Positions 1 through 13,243 are shown, counted from the stretch's first letter. The stretch is 64,000 nucleotides of DNA from Galerina marginata (GCA_023014335.1 JAECYW010000011.1:558001-622000); one strand, 5' to 3'. Notes: generated by a model not told the origin, from the sequence alone. Numbers and translations are program-made.

Positions 1-650
1 GCACAAGCACTCCCCGCATCCGTCAGCCGTCACTGTTCAAGACGACGTCGCTGTCAGACGGATGGGGCATAGGGAAGCCGTGTAGGAGGAGCTGCTGCTC
101 GTTGGCTGCGCGGGTGTTGGAGCACCGGCAACCAGTAATGCTCGCACTTGCGCTGAGCTACACCCCGCTAGAGGAGGAGACAAGACAAATGGCTGTCGTT
201 AGTCTCCTCATTCCACCCCGTTCGACTAGGCAGCCGCGTCATTACCCCGGCCCACCGTCGTTTGTTGTGGTCCCACCCCAACTCATCTCTCCACAGCCCA
301 CCATGTTAGCCGTCCATCCTCGGACAGGCTGAGGAATAGCGGCAGCAGCACCACATTGAGGCTGCTGCTTGGGGTTACGGCGCCGGTGGCGAAGCAAGCG
401 GGACTGCTACGGTCGCCATATTTCTCCAACACCCCTACTTTGGTTTGCAACCGAATGCCCGCGACGAGATATAGCAGCACACTGCTTTATCTCACCGTCT
501 ACATACGTTCGCTACTGCCAATTGCTGTCCTTACCATAGGTGGGATCAGCCTTGCAAGGGATACCGCGAGTCTTTATCCCAGCCCTATATTTCCCTACAA
601 ACTGTGCTATGTAGTCAATAGAAAATGTATATAAGATATAAAATATGTTT
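1..650. repeat. GC-rich repeat-derived segment at window edge
   Basis: No credible gene is seen; short ORFs here lack any family signature. Bases 60-160 resemble 15305-15400 inside the long-TIR element, sharing GGCTGCGCGGGTG and the surrounding order of purine-rich blocks. The AT-rich end near 610-650 resembles the tails of the GC-rich passenger segments near 15905-15960 and 10360-10420. I infer a fragment of the same repeat family, cut by the window start. Confidence 0.45.
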
Positions 651-3060
651 AACAAATGATCTAACCGTAAGAAAGACATCGAGGTTGCTAGCTAGGCCAT
701 TCTGATAGGATTTCCACTTAAATTTGGTACCATTAGATTTGGATTTACTCTGTAAATTACATCCACATATATATACATAGGTCCGTCCTGAGGGCAGGCT
801 TGGAATACGCGAAGCTGGGAGGAAGAGTCGGCATCCAATTCAAAAAGGGATGCAATGATGCGGCCCATGTCGTCGGGGAGCGTATTGTACCTAGATACAG
901 TCAGATGGATCAAAGACATCATTATTATGAGTAAAAAGATAAAGTGCTTACTTGGGGGTGCATTGATATCCTTGAGCTGGTATCCCGGATGAGCAAAGAA
1001 GAGGCAGAGATAGTGGTTGAGGACAGAACGACTTGCAATGACAACATTGCCCGACTGTTCGTGAGATTAGCCCTGTGATGACATCATGGACTTCTCCCAT
1101 CACTGTCGCGGCGAATTAGGGCACGTGACCACAACACATCTCCAATTCACGCGTCACACACGCGAAGCTGTTTTCCTCCGGACGCAGGAAGTCCAGTTTT
1201 GCTTCAAAAAAGTTTAAACTTCGCATAAATCTATGTAGTTAAGTTTTAAACAAGTAGACTGAAAAATACATTGAAATACTAGGGAGCTATCAGCTACAGT
1301 GCACAGACTCCGCTCAAAGAGGTCCTCATGGCAGGTGCAGTGAAGCCAATACCTATTGAAATATTGATGTCTTTCACATAGTTTAAGAATAAGTTTTTGA
1401 GTGCATTCTCTAAGTGTTCTTGAAAGGCAAGGGGCTAAATGTGCTCCTGGAATACATAAATGGAGGGATTTTTCGAATTTCAATTTTCAGGCCAGAAGAG
1501 AGGATGGGATGGAGCATAGCTACTTGATAGCTACACCAATTTTCAACCAAATCACTTGATTTTTTCGGGGTTGTGTGCCCATAGATAAAATTAAATATAA
1601 TCCTCAAGGACAACAGGGGCGCGTTGATTTTAAGTAGTTGAAACGACGGTTTGGGGACTTGTAAAGTAGAAAATTTATGTCTTAGCAGAAAGAATGGAGC
1701 ATGGGTACACCAATGGTTAGCCAAATCACTTGATTATTTTTGCTTTGTGTACACATAAATATTTCCAACTTAAATCCTCCAAGACAACAGGGTTGCATTG
1801 ACTTCTAAGTATTTGAAACAACGGTTTTTCGCATTTTGAAGCAACAAATTTGTGGCTTGGTACTAAATCACAATTCACGACTGGTGCTCCATTTTTTAAG
1901 TCAGAGACAAAGGACTGTACCATACAACAGACTTTATTTCTTCCTAGATTTTGGGAAAAATATACTTACATGAAAATAGGGGACTCAAGGGGGTTCGAAA
2001 ATTAAAAAATTGGACCTGGGGTTCCAATTTTTTTTTAGCGGACATTTGTTGAACCAACCAGCCAACGTAATCAGGCACACACCTATATTAGGAAATATTA
2101 TGTCATCACAGTACTTTTTGCTGAGCCGCGAGTCCTCGACGCAGCGGCAACACCGTACTTGAACGGTATTTCCAGCTTTTGGCTACCAATGTACGTACAC
2201 TGGCACAATTGCTGAGCCTGTCAGCCTGATGCATAGAAAATTGACATTATGGAAATGGTACAATATATTGCTGTATTCACCATGATGGAAATACAGTGTT
2301 AAATAGTCAGCTTGATTTTGGCTTGATTCTCCGGTAATACAGCAGTCTTGAGCCAAATAAAACAGCTCAACGGTAGGTTTGTGAGAGAATTTCAGATTAC
2401 CAGTGGCGTATCAATGATTAAAGCCATTCTACAAATATTCTACAAACTTTGGCCTCTTTGCAGAGATGTTTTCTGCCATTTTCCGTCAAAAAATAGGTAG
2501 GTCAAAAAAAAAATTAGCGGCCTGACGGCCAAACCAACCACCCAACCCCGGGTCCGTTATAAAGATCCCAAGTACCCCTTGAGGGGACTCGTACATGCCA
2601 TGCCAAGCAATGGCTTACAAAACAAGTGAGAAGAACGCCGAAATCCCCGAACGCATAACCACCTTGCAGGTGCTGGAAGCATCCCAGACTCTCACGGTGA
2701 GTGTTCCCGATTGGGAACTCGTCCCGTTAGAGTATGGGTAGCCGAGACTACTGTCATGGAAGGCGATGAGATCATCCAAGATTGGCACAAGAAACATTGA
2801 GAATCGTGTGCCTAATGGAGCTCGATCGGTGAAAGTGTTTGTGATGTGGCTGTGTTGATCAACCAACTTGAGTCCTACATCCATGAATCTTAGCCCTCAC
2901 CGCCGCCTAATGTGTTCTGCTTGACCACGGCTGCTTTCAGGGGGCCAGACTTACGAATGAATGTGTTACTTTATTCTTGGCAGAAGAGGACTTACTGGTG
3001 TTATCTTCTTCAAGACTTGAGTCTCGACTGGGCTTAAGTCACTGTTCTGCGTTCGCCGTT
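650..3060. other. Intergenic, no supported gene
   Basis: This AT-rich stretch has only short unsupported ORFs. It holds a degenerate tandem duplication at 1531-1862. It also holds two A-tract motifs (near 2010-2060 and 2500-2545) that share an 'aaaaattagcgg...aaccaacca' arrangement. A 'ccccttgaggggactcgtac' motif at 2575-2594 recurs with small changes at the right end of the 2.7-kb insertion (23291-23309). These look like remnants of mobile DNA rather than genes. Confidence 0.5.
1531..1862. repeat. Degenerate tandem duplication
   Basis: Two diverged copies in direct orientation (about 1531-1687 and 1707-1862) share the order 'aaatcacttgatt', '...tgtgtacacataa', 'aatcctc.aagacaacaggg', 'tgaaac.acggttt'. 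The period is about 175-180 bp. No coding frame runs through both copies. Confidence 0.6.
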
Positions 3061-3179
3061 TTCCATCACCTTTACATAACTGAGAGAAAAGAGGCCACGG
3101 ATTTTCGTTTTCATTTTACTTACTTACCCCGCACATATTTCACAGTGATATCTGATCGTGATGCCAACCTGAACATCCT

Positions 3180-5641
3180 ACTCACCCTTCACCTCCGTCT
3201 CCCCGACCTCAATCGCAGCGCGACACGTTCTAGCGCGACTGCTCGATCATGTGGGACATGCGCACTTTCTCGAGGGAGACAATCCGCGCTTTCTTGACAG
3301 CCCGGTTTGGGAGCGCTAAGATGCATGTTGCGCTGCAGCACCCGCTCCCGGAAATCAGCCTCATATTTCGACCAGCTGCAACTTGAGGAACCGGAAAGCC
3401 CATATCGTATAAACGAACTTCGAAAGCCTCGTCGCCTTCCTTCGAAAAGGTCGTGGCTCATCGGAATGCGCAGCCGAACTACGGCGGGAAGTGGGAGTCT
3501 GCCCAGGAACGCGAGCAGGAGCACCTGGACGCTGATGCGGCTCCGCGGGTACTGTTTATCGGAGCAGGGTGGGTTGGGTTGGATGTCGCGGGGCGGTTGA
3601 AGTACCTGGACGTCCCAGCGCTCGTTGTGGAGGGGAACGACTCGGAGAGGATCGTGGATAATTGGCGGGGTCGGTATGAAGCGCTGTGTTTGCACGATCC
3701 TGTTGGTGAGTTTTTTTTGGGTGGTTTTCTCGAAGATGATGACTAATTTCTCCTTGGCTAGTTTTCTGTACGATCATATTCCGTACCTCCCGTGCGTGTC
3801 CATATTTCTTCAACCTCCCTTCTCATTCACTAATCCATCTCCAGATTCCCTTGAACCGTATACACACCCACACTCAAGGTACTTCATCCACTCTCCTCCT
3901 CGATCTAACACCCATCTCCCAAACCCAGCTCCCAAACTGGCTCGAATCTTATGCCTTCGCCCTCGAACTTAATGTCTGGACATCCACCACCATAAGCAGC
4001 GCAACGCAGGATGCAGCGACCAAAAAATGCCACGTCGCGCGCTTAAGCGAACGGCTCGGAGCAAGTTCGTTGTTAACCATGTTGTGTTCTACACGGGGTT
4101 GGGGTGCCGAGTGCCGAATACGCCTGGCTATTCTGGTGGGATGGTGAGTTTGACGATTATTTCGATGGACGATTGGGTTCCTGATGCATTTGAATTTTGT
4201 AGGACGTGTTTAAAGGCCAGATATTGCATTCTAGCGAGCACAAACGCGCTCTGGACCATGAGGGGAAGAAGGTCGTCGTTGTCGGCGCATGAACTTCAGG
4301 TTGTTTCCCTGCTTTTCCCCCATGTTTTTCCTTTCAATTGATGCCCTCGATTTTAGCCTACGATGTCGCCGTTGATTACCAGCAGCACGGGATCGGTTAG
4401 TCTCATTTTTTGGCGACGGAAATAAAGTAATTAACTACCTTTTTCTTTCTGTGATCTTATGCAGATGTTACCGTGTTCTAACCAGCTCGACGTACCTTAT
4501 GTCCACGAAAAACGGGTGTGAAGTCACCATGAAAGGTCTGCTCCTCCTCCTTCCCTTCTTACTTACCCCGAATTCGGACAATCATTGATTAAACCAGGTG
4601 CTTACTGGGAAGACTCGTCGCCAGTCGACGCTGTTGACCGCATCGATGCCTCCTTCCCGCACCATATAGCCACGGGGTTGAAGCAGCGGGAGACGAACTA
4701 TATTGCCGAGCTGGATAAGTGAGTCTTGTCTTCCAGATTCGTTTGGTTTTCCTTTTTCTTCTCTCTTTATTCCTCTCGACCTCGAACGAAATATATTGTG
4801 GTTCAGTTCCCTCATGTACGGCGGCTGATATCCAATGTAAATATCTAGGGACCGCTTGGACGGCCTGCACAAAGTCGGCTTCCGCACGAACCTCGGGATC
4901 AAGGATATAGTTTTCGGCCTGTTTGCATGGAGTAAAGCAGGCGGATATTACCTCGGTCAGTAACAGTGTCTCTTTCAAAATTTCTTTTCGCTATTCCAAC
5001 TAACCAACTTCTTGTCTTATTTGTTGCATGCGCAGACACCGGAGGCAGAAAGCTCGTCGCAGAGGGCAAAATGAAGCTCAAGAATGACAGCCCCATCGAG
5101 AGCTTCACCTAGACGGGGATCAAGTTCGCGAACGGGTCTGACTTGCCTGCACACATCGTCGTTTTAGCTACTGGGTGCCTTGAAAGTCCTTTTCGCTGCC
5201 TCTTTTCGCGTTTTCTTCTGCCATTTTTGACGATGTCTGGATAGCTGATTATTTTTTTTTAACAATTTCTTTTTACAACTTTTACCTTCCAGCCTGAGAT
5301 CCAGTGTGCGGTGACGAAGTCGCCAGTCAGTGCAAGGATATCTGGTGGCTCAACGAGGAGGGCAAGCTTAATGGTGTGTGGAGAGACTTGGGGGTTCCGC
5401 GGTTGTGGATGATGCTGGTAAGTACTTGGCTTACTTGAATTTTATTTCGAGGCAGATGATTGACACCCATCTTTCTTATGGATCAGTCAACCTGGCGCTG
5501 TGTCGTTTCCATACGACGCATATCGCGCTTTGTGAGTGGCTCTTCTCGGATTCCCGTTTGTATGTATGTGCTTAATTTTTGGATTCAACAGAAATCAAAG
5601 CCATGGGAGAGGGTATTTTCGGGACGCTGTATGAGGCGTAG
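3180..5641 (+). pseudogene. Flavin-containing monooxygenase pseudogene, copy 1
   Basis: Remnant of a multi-exon FAD/NAD(P)H monooxygenase of the FMO type. Intact pieces include 'PRVLFIGAGWVGLDV' (dinucleotide-binding GxGxxG, near 3543), 'WRGRYEALCLHDPV' ending at a gtgagt donor near 3706, 'YDHIPYLP', 'NWLESYAFALELNVW', and C-terminal blocks around 4650-5640 ending 'GIFGTLYEA'. The family oxidises a nucleophilic substrate in the cytosol. The substrate cannot be read here. Damage: the N-terminal half is short and frame-shifted, 'SFT*TGIKFANGS' has an in-frame TAG at about 5111, and several exon joins shift frame. Unit 2 has an independently broken copy, so neither is likely functional. Confidence 0.8.
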
Positions 5642-5990
5642 AAGATATTTTTTTATTTTCAATGCCGGCTAGGTTTCGTACGGATGATCAGTGGGATTTT
5701 GAAATACTCTATCGGTCTAAATCAACTCAGGAGAAATTTGTGTCATGAAGGCCAAAATTTTGGCCGGTATCTGTCCATATACGATATGATGAGTCCTCCT
5801 ATCATTGGACTTCAAACACCGTGACTAAAGTAAGCAAGTGAGTGATTATCATTTGACATTTGCAAGCCTAAGGCTAGGACACAGCCTCCACGACACATGA
5901 CATTTACCAGCCTCATGTCCTCCATGCTTTACAGCCCTTACTCACTTTAATGCAACCTACATCACTTCCTCCGGCCCTCCTTCCTCTGCG

Positions 5991-6049
5991 CCTATAAGTT
6001 TGCAACATTCTGCCGTATTCTTGTTGTCCCTGCAGTCCGAATTATTCAG
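5991..6049 (+). promoter_or_regulatory. Conserved NLR core promoter, copy 1
   Basis: A TATA-like 'cctataagtt' at 5991-6000 lies about 50 bp before the ATG of the NLR gene. The sequence from roughly 5690 to the ATG is closely conserved upstream of the second NLR (34420-34769), including this box and the T-rich stretch that follows. The start of transcription is inferred. Confidence 0.5.
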
Positions 6050-6346
6050 ATGAACAAGCAAAAGCCAGAGGTACCTCATTTATACTGATGCCAGATCTGA
6101 TTATCTCTATCTCACAAGGTCCTTCAGGAATCCGGTTCCCATATCTCAAAACAGCCCTGTGTGCCCAGCCTGGGTACTACCTCGACGGAGTCCTCAAAGA
6201 TGTCCCAGGTGTCCTTATCCGAGGCTACGGGCTATACTTTCATCGGGCCATTCTTCGGCTGCGCTCTTGGCGGGAACAATAATTCCACTGAGATCTTCAA
6301 TGCAGGCCGTGACGAGCAAATTGAAGTAATCGGTACGCTTTACTTA

Positions 6347-7301
6347 CTCGGGCTTTTCAAAAGTGACCGGACGGCACGTGATTTGACAATCTCGCGCTCT
6401 CCCTCGATGGAAGGAATTGTCGACGCTCTCGACACACAGTATCTATGCAGCCAAAGTAAGTTGCTAGTCGTAATTAAATCTATCTTCGTAAGATGTCTAT
6501 AAAATTTCAAGAGATTTGGACCCTTCTCTAAAGCTGTATATGGTGCTAAGTATCTCGAACAATTTCGGAGTACTTTGAAAATTACAGAACTTGTGCAACC
6601 TCTTCCAGTTGATGCTGGCTTACAAAAAAGTGCAGGAGAGTAAGAGACAGTTTGGTATACATGGTGCAAAAATTTCAGACCTGTTCCTTTTCTCTTACTT
6701 AAAATATCGCGGGCCTAAGCTGATTTTAGAAATTCTAATGGTTACTATGATTCGAAATATAAGGATTGGCTTCATTTTCAGCTAAAGAAAATGCATTAAA
6801 AGCGAGGCAATTTTATTGAATGGCTCGCACAGGTATTTATATGGAGTTACCTGCAACTTCTACCCATATTTTAGCCACCTGTTTGTGTGTTGGGTGTCAT
6901 ATCAGAGTCACCCAACTCGACGGAAAGAATTCAGTGGCTCCGACCTTTATCCCAAGCGACTCCATTTGCACGAAAACTGGTCAATTTAAAGTGTACGCTA
7001 TACAGTTTGGTTTCAGGAATTTACAAGACCCAAAAATCCGCAGAAGGAAGTAGACTGGCTCTACAATTAACTCAATGTTTTGAAAATGACCCGAACTGTG
7101 ATTACCGTCTACTGCTTAAAGGAGAAGTCTGAAGGGCGTGAATTTCTGTACATTTTCTACGAGGATACATGCAATAATAATTAGTGACTTACATTGATTA
7201 TATACCTACTGTGTGTCGAGAGCGTCGACAATTCCTTTCATCGAGGGAGAGCGCGAGATTATCAAATCACGTGCCGTCCGGTCACTTTTGGAAAGCCCGA
7301 G
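6347..7301. mobile_element. MITE, 955 bp, 95-bp TIRs, TA target duplication
   Basis: Terminal inverted repeats at 6347-6441 and 7207-7301 begin CTCGGGCTTT and differ at about 3 of 95 positions. TA flanks both ends (6345-6346 and 7302-7303). The empty site is preserved in the NLR copy 2 intron (35053-35102), where 'ctttacttgtatga' matches the joined flanks. No transposase is seen inside. It sits within NLR intron 2, so it need not itself disrupt the protein. The TA duplication is what Tc1/mariner-type elements make; that assignment is inference. Confidence 0.92.
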
Positions 7302-7610
7302 TATATGACGATGACTTCTTTCTAATGCATTCACGGTGGATAGGTCGGGATCTAAGAGTAATCAAGGACCACAACCTAGGTACTTTCGAGTCCTTGTCGT
7401 TTTCCATAATTACATTGATGCGTTTATTTCCCCAGAGGAAAAAATTTGAAAGTGGCTATCCCCTCCTGACAGCTCCAAGAATCGCAATGAGGCGGATGAA
7501 AAACGTCAAGTCGACACCTGCTCCTGGTTTCTCGAAGGATGGCAATTCCGTGAATGGGAAGCAAACCCTGGTTTCCTTTGGGTTCGGGGAAAAGGTAAGC
7601 TTCTCAGTAG

Positions 7611-10600
7611 CATCAGGAAAAACACTTTTTCCCCAAGAGCCTCACAGGACACCCCAGGACACCCTAGGGCAAGCAGGGTAGTCAAGTTGATCAAACCTCT
7701 GAGGACAGTCATAAGCGTAAGTCTTCCGGATAGCCTTTTTTTAGGATGGTCTATGAACATCCCAGGGCATCCCAGGGCATCCTAGGACTGACTTTGGATT
7801 ATAGTTAAACCTAGTCAGGGTGTCTTAGGTTTGGCTTGAAACATTATAGGTCATCATAGAATTGGCTTGTTTCATCTCAGGATTCCTTAGGTTTGCTTAT
7901 AATGCACAGGGGATATTTGGAAATAAATTTTATTCGTATTTAATTCTACACCTAGACTACATAGGCTAAAAGAATAGAAAATGTGTAGACAATGGAAGGA
8001 GCCACTGTCTACATACACTCTTAAGGTGTGGCATCTACACCTGTTGCATGGAGATCAGTCAATACCCAAGAGACCATACACAAAACTAGCAACTCACCAG
8101 CCTCGTCAATTCCACTCCTTTCCCTGGCGGGCTTTGGGTCGTGACTGGAAGAAGGCGCTACAAGCCGAGCATTAGCTAACCATCCGCATTAATAAGGGGG
8201 TTTGAAGTTGGGAAGTGGGGACTCACCAGTGTGTACACCACCTCTTGCGGAGATGGGAAGTCGAGAGGCCAGGCGGGGGGATTACAGGTGCCGCCGCTGT
8301 TGCACGGACAGCGGTCTCGACTATTTCAGTCGTCCCACCGTCGTTCTTTTGTTCGTTCATTATGTGGCGTGGCGGGGACGTTGGAACACGGGATGCAGGA
8401 GGAGCAAATGGGAGGAGAGGAGCGGGGAGGATGTTAGCACGGCGCGATGCGAGTAAATAGAAGACATACCCGTATGCGAGCACCCTCGTTCGACGACGCC
8501 CTTCATTCGACGGGCGCTGCCACGAAACCTCGTCCTCGATCGTTTGCTTTGATCTCGTTAGCCTCGGCCTTTCGTATTCGCCCCCGGTCCTTCGCGTTTT
8601 CCCCCACATCCTCGGTCCTTTGCATTCGCTTCGTCGTCCCCGAGCCTTCGTGTTCGCCAACTGAGGAGGTGTTGTTGTGGCGGGGTGTAAGCGGTGTCGA
8701 TAACGGTTGAGGAGGCGGGCGATGAGCCGGCGTCGTCCGCGTCGGTGCATGCTGACGCTGTTTGCAGAGGAGGCGGATATGGTGGGCTGCCGCGTGTCGA
8801 CGTCGTTTGCGATGGTGGTGGAGGTGGTGATGCTCGGTGGCGGTCATGGAGACGGTGGCGGTGGGCGTGCATCCTCCACGTTGACGCGGTTTGAGGGGTG
8901 CGGTGGTGACGTGGTAAGACGGACATGGTGGTGTGGCGTTAACGACGTCGTCGTCCGGACAGGCAGAGAGGCGGTGGGGACGGTGTTGTCAGCGCCAATG
9001 CCGTTCGAGGAGGAGGAGGCGGTGGGGCGGCGTCACCCGCATCGGAGCAGCCTGAGGACATCCAAACCCGGCCCACATCTTGAAGAAGGAGGGGCGCACG
9101 GGCAGGGGGTGGTTGTGGTTGAGGTTTGAAAGGTTGAAGTTGAACTTCACGCGGCAAGTTCAACATGTCATGTGATCAAACATGTCAGCTGCTCAGATCA
9201 CGCACGCGAAAGCGCGTCGCGTCGCGTCCGCGTCGGACTTGTTGACTTCCTGCGGCCTGTGAAATCATTTTCAAAACTTTGTCTTTTGAAAACTCTCACC
9301 CCGTCGGCCCTACCTCGACGCTGCTTGCACCTGCCGCGGACGCCTTTACAGTGCCATCAACGCCGTGACGTGTCACGCGTTGCCTCTTGCTTTCACCCAT
9401 CATCACCACCTCTCACCACTCACCACCGCCTCCACCCTTCACCCCTTCCTCCATCGCCTTCGATGTCGGCCACCACTGACGCCACGTCACCATGGTAGCA
9501 AGGCCTCAGCGGCTCCCGCCTCTCCCGATCGACGCGAACCGCCGACGATGACCGCACAAACGGATTCTTCAACACGAACCGGCGCCGGTCTGCGTGCCTC
9601 GTCAGGCGTAGGGGGCGGGGAAATGGTAGCAGTGGGTGGGGAAGTGGGCGCCCGAGGTGAGGACAATGGGAGCAGGTAAGCACACCCACCACGCCTTCCC
9701 CACCAACACTTTGCTAACGAGTTAACAGGTCCCGTACCGTCCATTGCTGCCACGTTGACGACGACGATGGGCAACGAGCAGCGCCAAACCCCTTGCTTTT
9801 CAACGCAGCCCCTCACGCCGTTTACGGCGAGCGCGCGCGGGCATCGTCACCACCCTCTCCCATGCCACCATGCTGCTGGGAGCCCACGGCCGCCCCTTTC
9901 CACCGTCGTACGGCCAGCCCTTTTACGGACGACGGCCGCTCTCGCATTCGGGGACTCGATGCCTGTGCGTAGAGTCCCACGACCTCGCCTTTCCCCCCCA
10001 TCCTTTCGTATCGCGAGGCTTATTCGCAATCGCCACGCCTACGCACTCGGATTCGGGGACTCGACGGTGTGTCAAGCCCTCCCTTAACCTTGACCCTCCC
10101 CCGTTTGCACTTGCGACGCACAATCGCGACTGCCGGGACCCAGGCCCCCATACTCGTATTCGGGGACCTGGGGGCTTGTATGTCGGGCCTCCCGCGGCCA
10201 TTGCTTCCGCGTTGCCGGGATCCAACGCCCACCTACTCGTATTCGCCATCTGCCACCTGTGCGTCGACCCTCCCGCGCCGCCCGACTCATCGCCCACTCA
10301 CCCGCGTTTGGGGATCCACCATTTGTTAAGTGCCATGCAATTACGACCGCCAATTAATGTAGTTATTAGAGTAGAATAAGTACAGTAGTAATGTATTCAA
10401 TATTAATATAAGACTGTAATAGCTATTGGCATATGGAAATAAGATATATGATTAACTTTGACACCCCTTGGATGCCCAGGAATTGTGCGGAAATTGATAT
10501 TGACTGAAGAAAAAGCCTATGAAGGTCTATGAATGCACTAGGCCAGCCCAAGAAAAAAGCAAAGTTTATAGAGACTCATAGAAAGGCCTATGAATGTCCC

Positions 10601-10714
10601 TGGGTTGTCCTAGGCTCCCCAAGTTGACCTAAGACACTACGGTAGAGTATGGTGGCTCCTGGTTGTGACAATATTTTCCCAGGGCAACTTGGGGCAAAAG
10701 TCTTTTTCCTGATG
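7611..10714. mobile_element. 3.1-kb non-autonomous TIR element in NLR intron 4
   Basis: The ends are inverted and imperfect over about 27 bp (left CATCAGGAAAAACACTTTTT; the right end complements CATCAGGAAAAAGACTTTTG). Comparison with the empty intron in copy 2 ('ctcagtagggtatttg') shows a 2-bp AG duplication (7609-7610, 10715-10716). Subterminal zones carry repeated 'cccagggcatcc', 'cctaggac' and 'cctatgaatg' motifs at both ends. The interior (about 8200-10340) is GC-rich low-complexity DNA with no recognisable transposase. The superfamily is not assigned. Confidence 0.85.
8200..10340. repeat. GC-rich low-complexity passenger of the 3.1-kb element
   Basis: A strongly GC-rich block rich in GTGG/CGACG and in recurring 'ctcgtattcgggga' and 'ctcggtcctttgcattcgc' phrases. 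It yields many overlapping ORFs on both strands, none with a known domain, and their composition is typical of simple-sequence artefacts. Its texture resembles 1-600, 14600-15900 and 20780-22150. I see no gene in it. Confidence 0.5.
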
Positions 10715-12419
10715 AGGCTATTTGAATTCAAGTATTAAATGATTCCATAGCAGGAAGTGGTAAAAGTGTTCTGTGGTGAGCCGCTTCTTCGCAAATAGTA
10801 TATTAGAGAGATCGACGAGCTGTCTTCTCAGTTCTTCAATTATCAATGAACTTTCCAAGAAAAATGGCCCATTCGGAACCGCCTATTTCTTCTTTGACAG
10901 AAGGGATTCACAATGCGACCTGCAACTTTATGACAAGCTCATCCGGTCTCTCATTTGGCAGTTCTCCCATCAGCATGGCGGTATTCCCACTATGTTAGCA
11001 GAATTATATGAAGACATTGGAGACCATCATCAGCCATCAGTCAGTCAACTTCAGAACGTCCTGCTCAATATTCTCGACGGATTCCCGCATGCGTATATTG
11101 TCATTGATGCCCTCGACGAGTGTACCAGTATCGACATTGAAAAGACCTTGGATTGGGTCGGTGAACTTGTCTCCAATACGCCTAGAAAAGTGAAAAATCT
11201 TCACATGCTAGTCACCAGTCGACCCGAGCCAGATATCAAAAAGGTTTTCGAGGTGCTTGATTCACATTCAATTGACATTGGCGAAGCGACTGCAAACCAG
11301 GACATCGTCAAGTACCTCAAATGTCGAATTAAATCGAAATTCAAAGAGTACAACGAAAATATCCAGAGGGAAATAGAGTCTGGCCTGAGGGAGGGCGCGG
11401 ATGGATCGTATGTCCCTTTTTATCAAGCAGTCAATTGAATGATTGTTGCTGATATTATGCCAAGGTTTCGGTGGGTCGCATTACAGCTCACTGAGCTGGA
11501 AAAATGTCTGAGCAAAGACAAAATAACACGGCAAATGGGAGACCTGCCAAAGGGTTTAGACAACATTTATAACCGAATGCTGAAGGCGATTGATGGGAAG
11601 TATCACGGTGACACAATGACATTCCTGGAGTGGTTATCGTTTTCCAGTCGTCCAATGAAAGTTGCTGAGATTGCAGAAGCCATTACAGTGGACTTCAGTT
11701 CGCATGATAGACCGGTCTTTAAGAAAAGTAAACGATATCGAAATCCATGGGACATGTTGAAAAGGTGTTCTGGTCTTGTTACCAAATCAGAAGGCAAGTA
11801 GCATTGTGAGCTTATTTTAGCCTTTACTGACAGTAAAGACAGGTTTCGTGAAGCTCTCCCATTTCTCTGTCAAGGAGTATCTCCTCTCCGGCTGCCAGGA
11901 AAATTTTAGCATCAGCAAGGAAGCCGCTCACCTGAAGATTGCAAAGGTCTCTGTCGCCTACCTACTGCAGTTTGACTCATTTGAGCCCCTCACGCTGGCT
12001 GGACTTCGCTCCTCGCCACTTGCACAATATGCCGCTGAGGATTGGATCAGCCATGCAAAATTTGGGTGCATGGATCCTACTCTCCTCACATTGATGTTGC
12101 GACTTTTCACATCTGAGACAGCTCCCCTTACAAATTGGATCCGGATTTACGATATTGATAGCGACTGGCATGGGGAGCTTTTACTGGACAAAGCTAAAGT
12201 TCACTCACCTCTTTATTATGCTTCATTGGCAGGATTGGAAGAAGTATCAAAACACCTGGTCAAGAATCAAGCTGATGTGAATGCACAGGGAGGAAACCAC
12301 GGTAACCCTCTTCAGGCAGCGTCTTCTGAAGGTCACGAGGCGATCGTGAAGCTGCTGTTGGAGAACGGAGCGGATGTAAATGCAACAGTAGGAGAATACA
12401 GCAACGCACTCTATGCAGC

Positions 12420-12427
12420 ATCTTCTC
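12420..12427. repeat. Left hAT target-site duplication ATCTTCTC
   Basis: ATCTTCTC at 12420-12427 is repeated exactly at 19533-19540. Both flank the hAT ends, and both are part of the ankyrin 'ASS' codons. Confidence 0.97.
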
Positions 12428-13243
12428 TAGTGATGTGCCGGCTTGGGCTCAAAGCCTGAAGCCGGCCGTGCCGAGCCGTTGGTAGCCGAGGCCGTCAAAA
12501 GCCAGCACCTAGGCTTATGGCGGCCTACGGCTCAGGCTTCATATTCTGAAAGCCCAAGCCGCGGCCTGGGCTGACGGCTTTGGGTGGCTGAACTAGCTGT
12601 ATAGTACCAAAAAAATTCCAATCCCGATGCTCAAACAATCAACAAAGTCAACGCAGAATATTCATTTTTCTACCCTTTCTCACAGTATGTCGTCCTCTCG
12701 TCACTGAGAACCTCGGGTGTCAAAGCCCAGTCTGGTCATTGCCGATCCGAGTAACACTGCCAAACCAGTGACATCTTCCCACCGGACTGCTGCTGCTGCT
12801 GCAGAAGCTCAGCGTCGGAATGCTGCTATCGCAGCTCAAGCCGCACAAGACACCGCACTTAGCTCATCTGGAATAACTCCTCCACCCAGCACTCCTGCGC
12901 CGTCTACTGCTTCCACAACAAACAAACGACCCCCATCCGCTTCCATTGAGGATGTGGATGACGATGACAATCAGGGAGCCAACTCCGAGCCAACGAGGCA
13001 ATCTAAACGAGCCCGTACCAATGGTAAGTAAATAACTGGACTTTCCGTGTATCTTATCTCACAGAAACCTACAGATGATGTGGATGATAACGGAATGCAC
13101 AACGATGTTCACGTCATGGAGATCTCGGATGGGGAGGACGATGCACCAAGCGGGAAGAAGAAGAATAAGGATGCAACTGCCGACCTTAAGCAGTTCTTCA
13201 AAGCCGCGGCTCCCATCCCAGGCTCGAACAAGGCTCGCGTTCA

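Noticed and set aside
8223..10379. Numerous overlapping ORFs in GC-rich DNA of the 3.1-kb element
   Set aside because: They have biased Arg/Pro/His/Val composition and occur in several frames on both strands at once, with no domains. This is typical of GC-rich low-complexity sequence.
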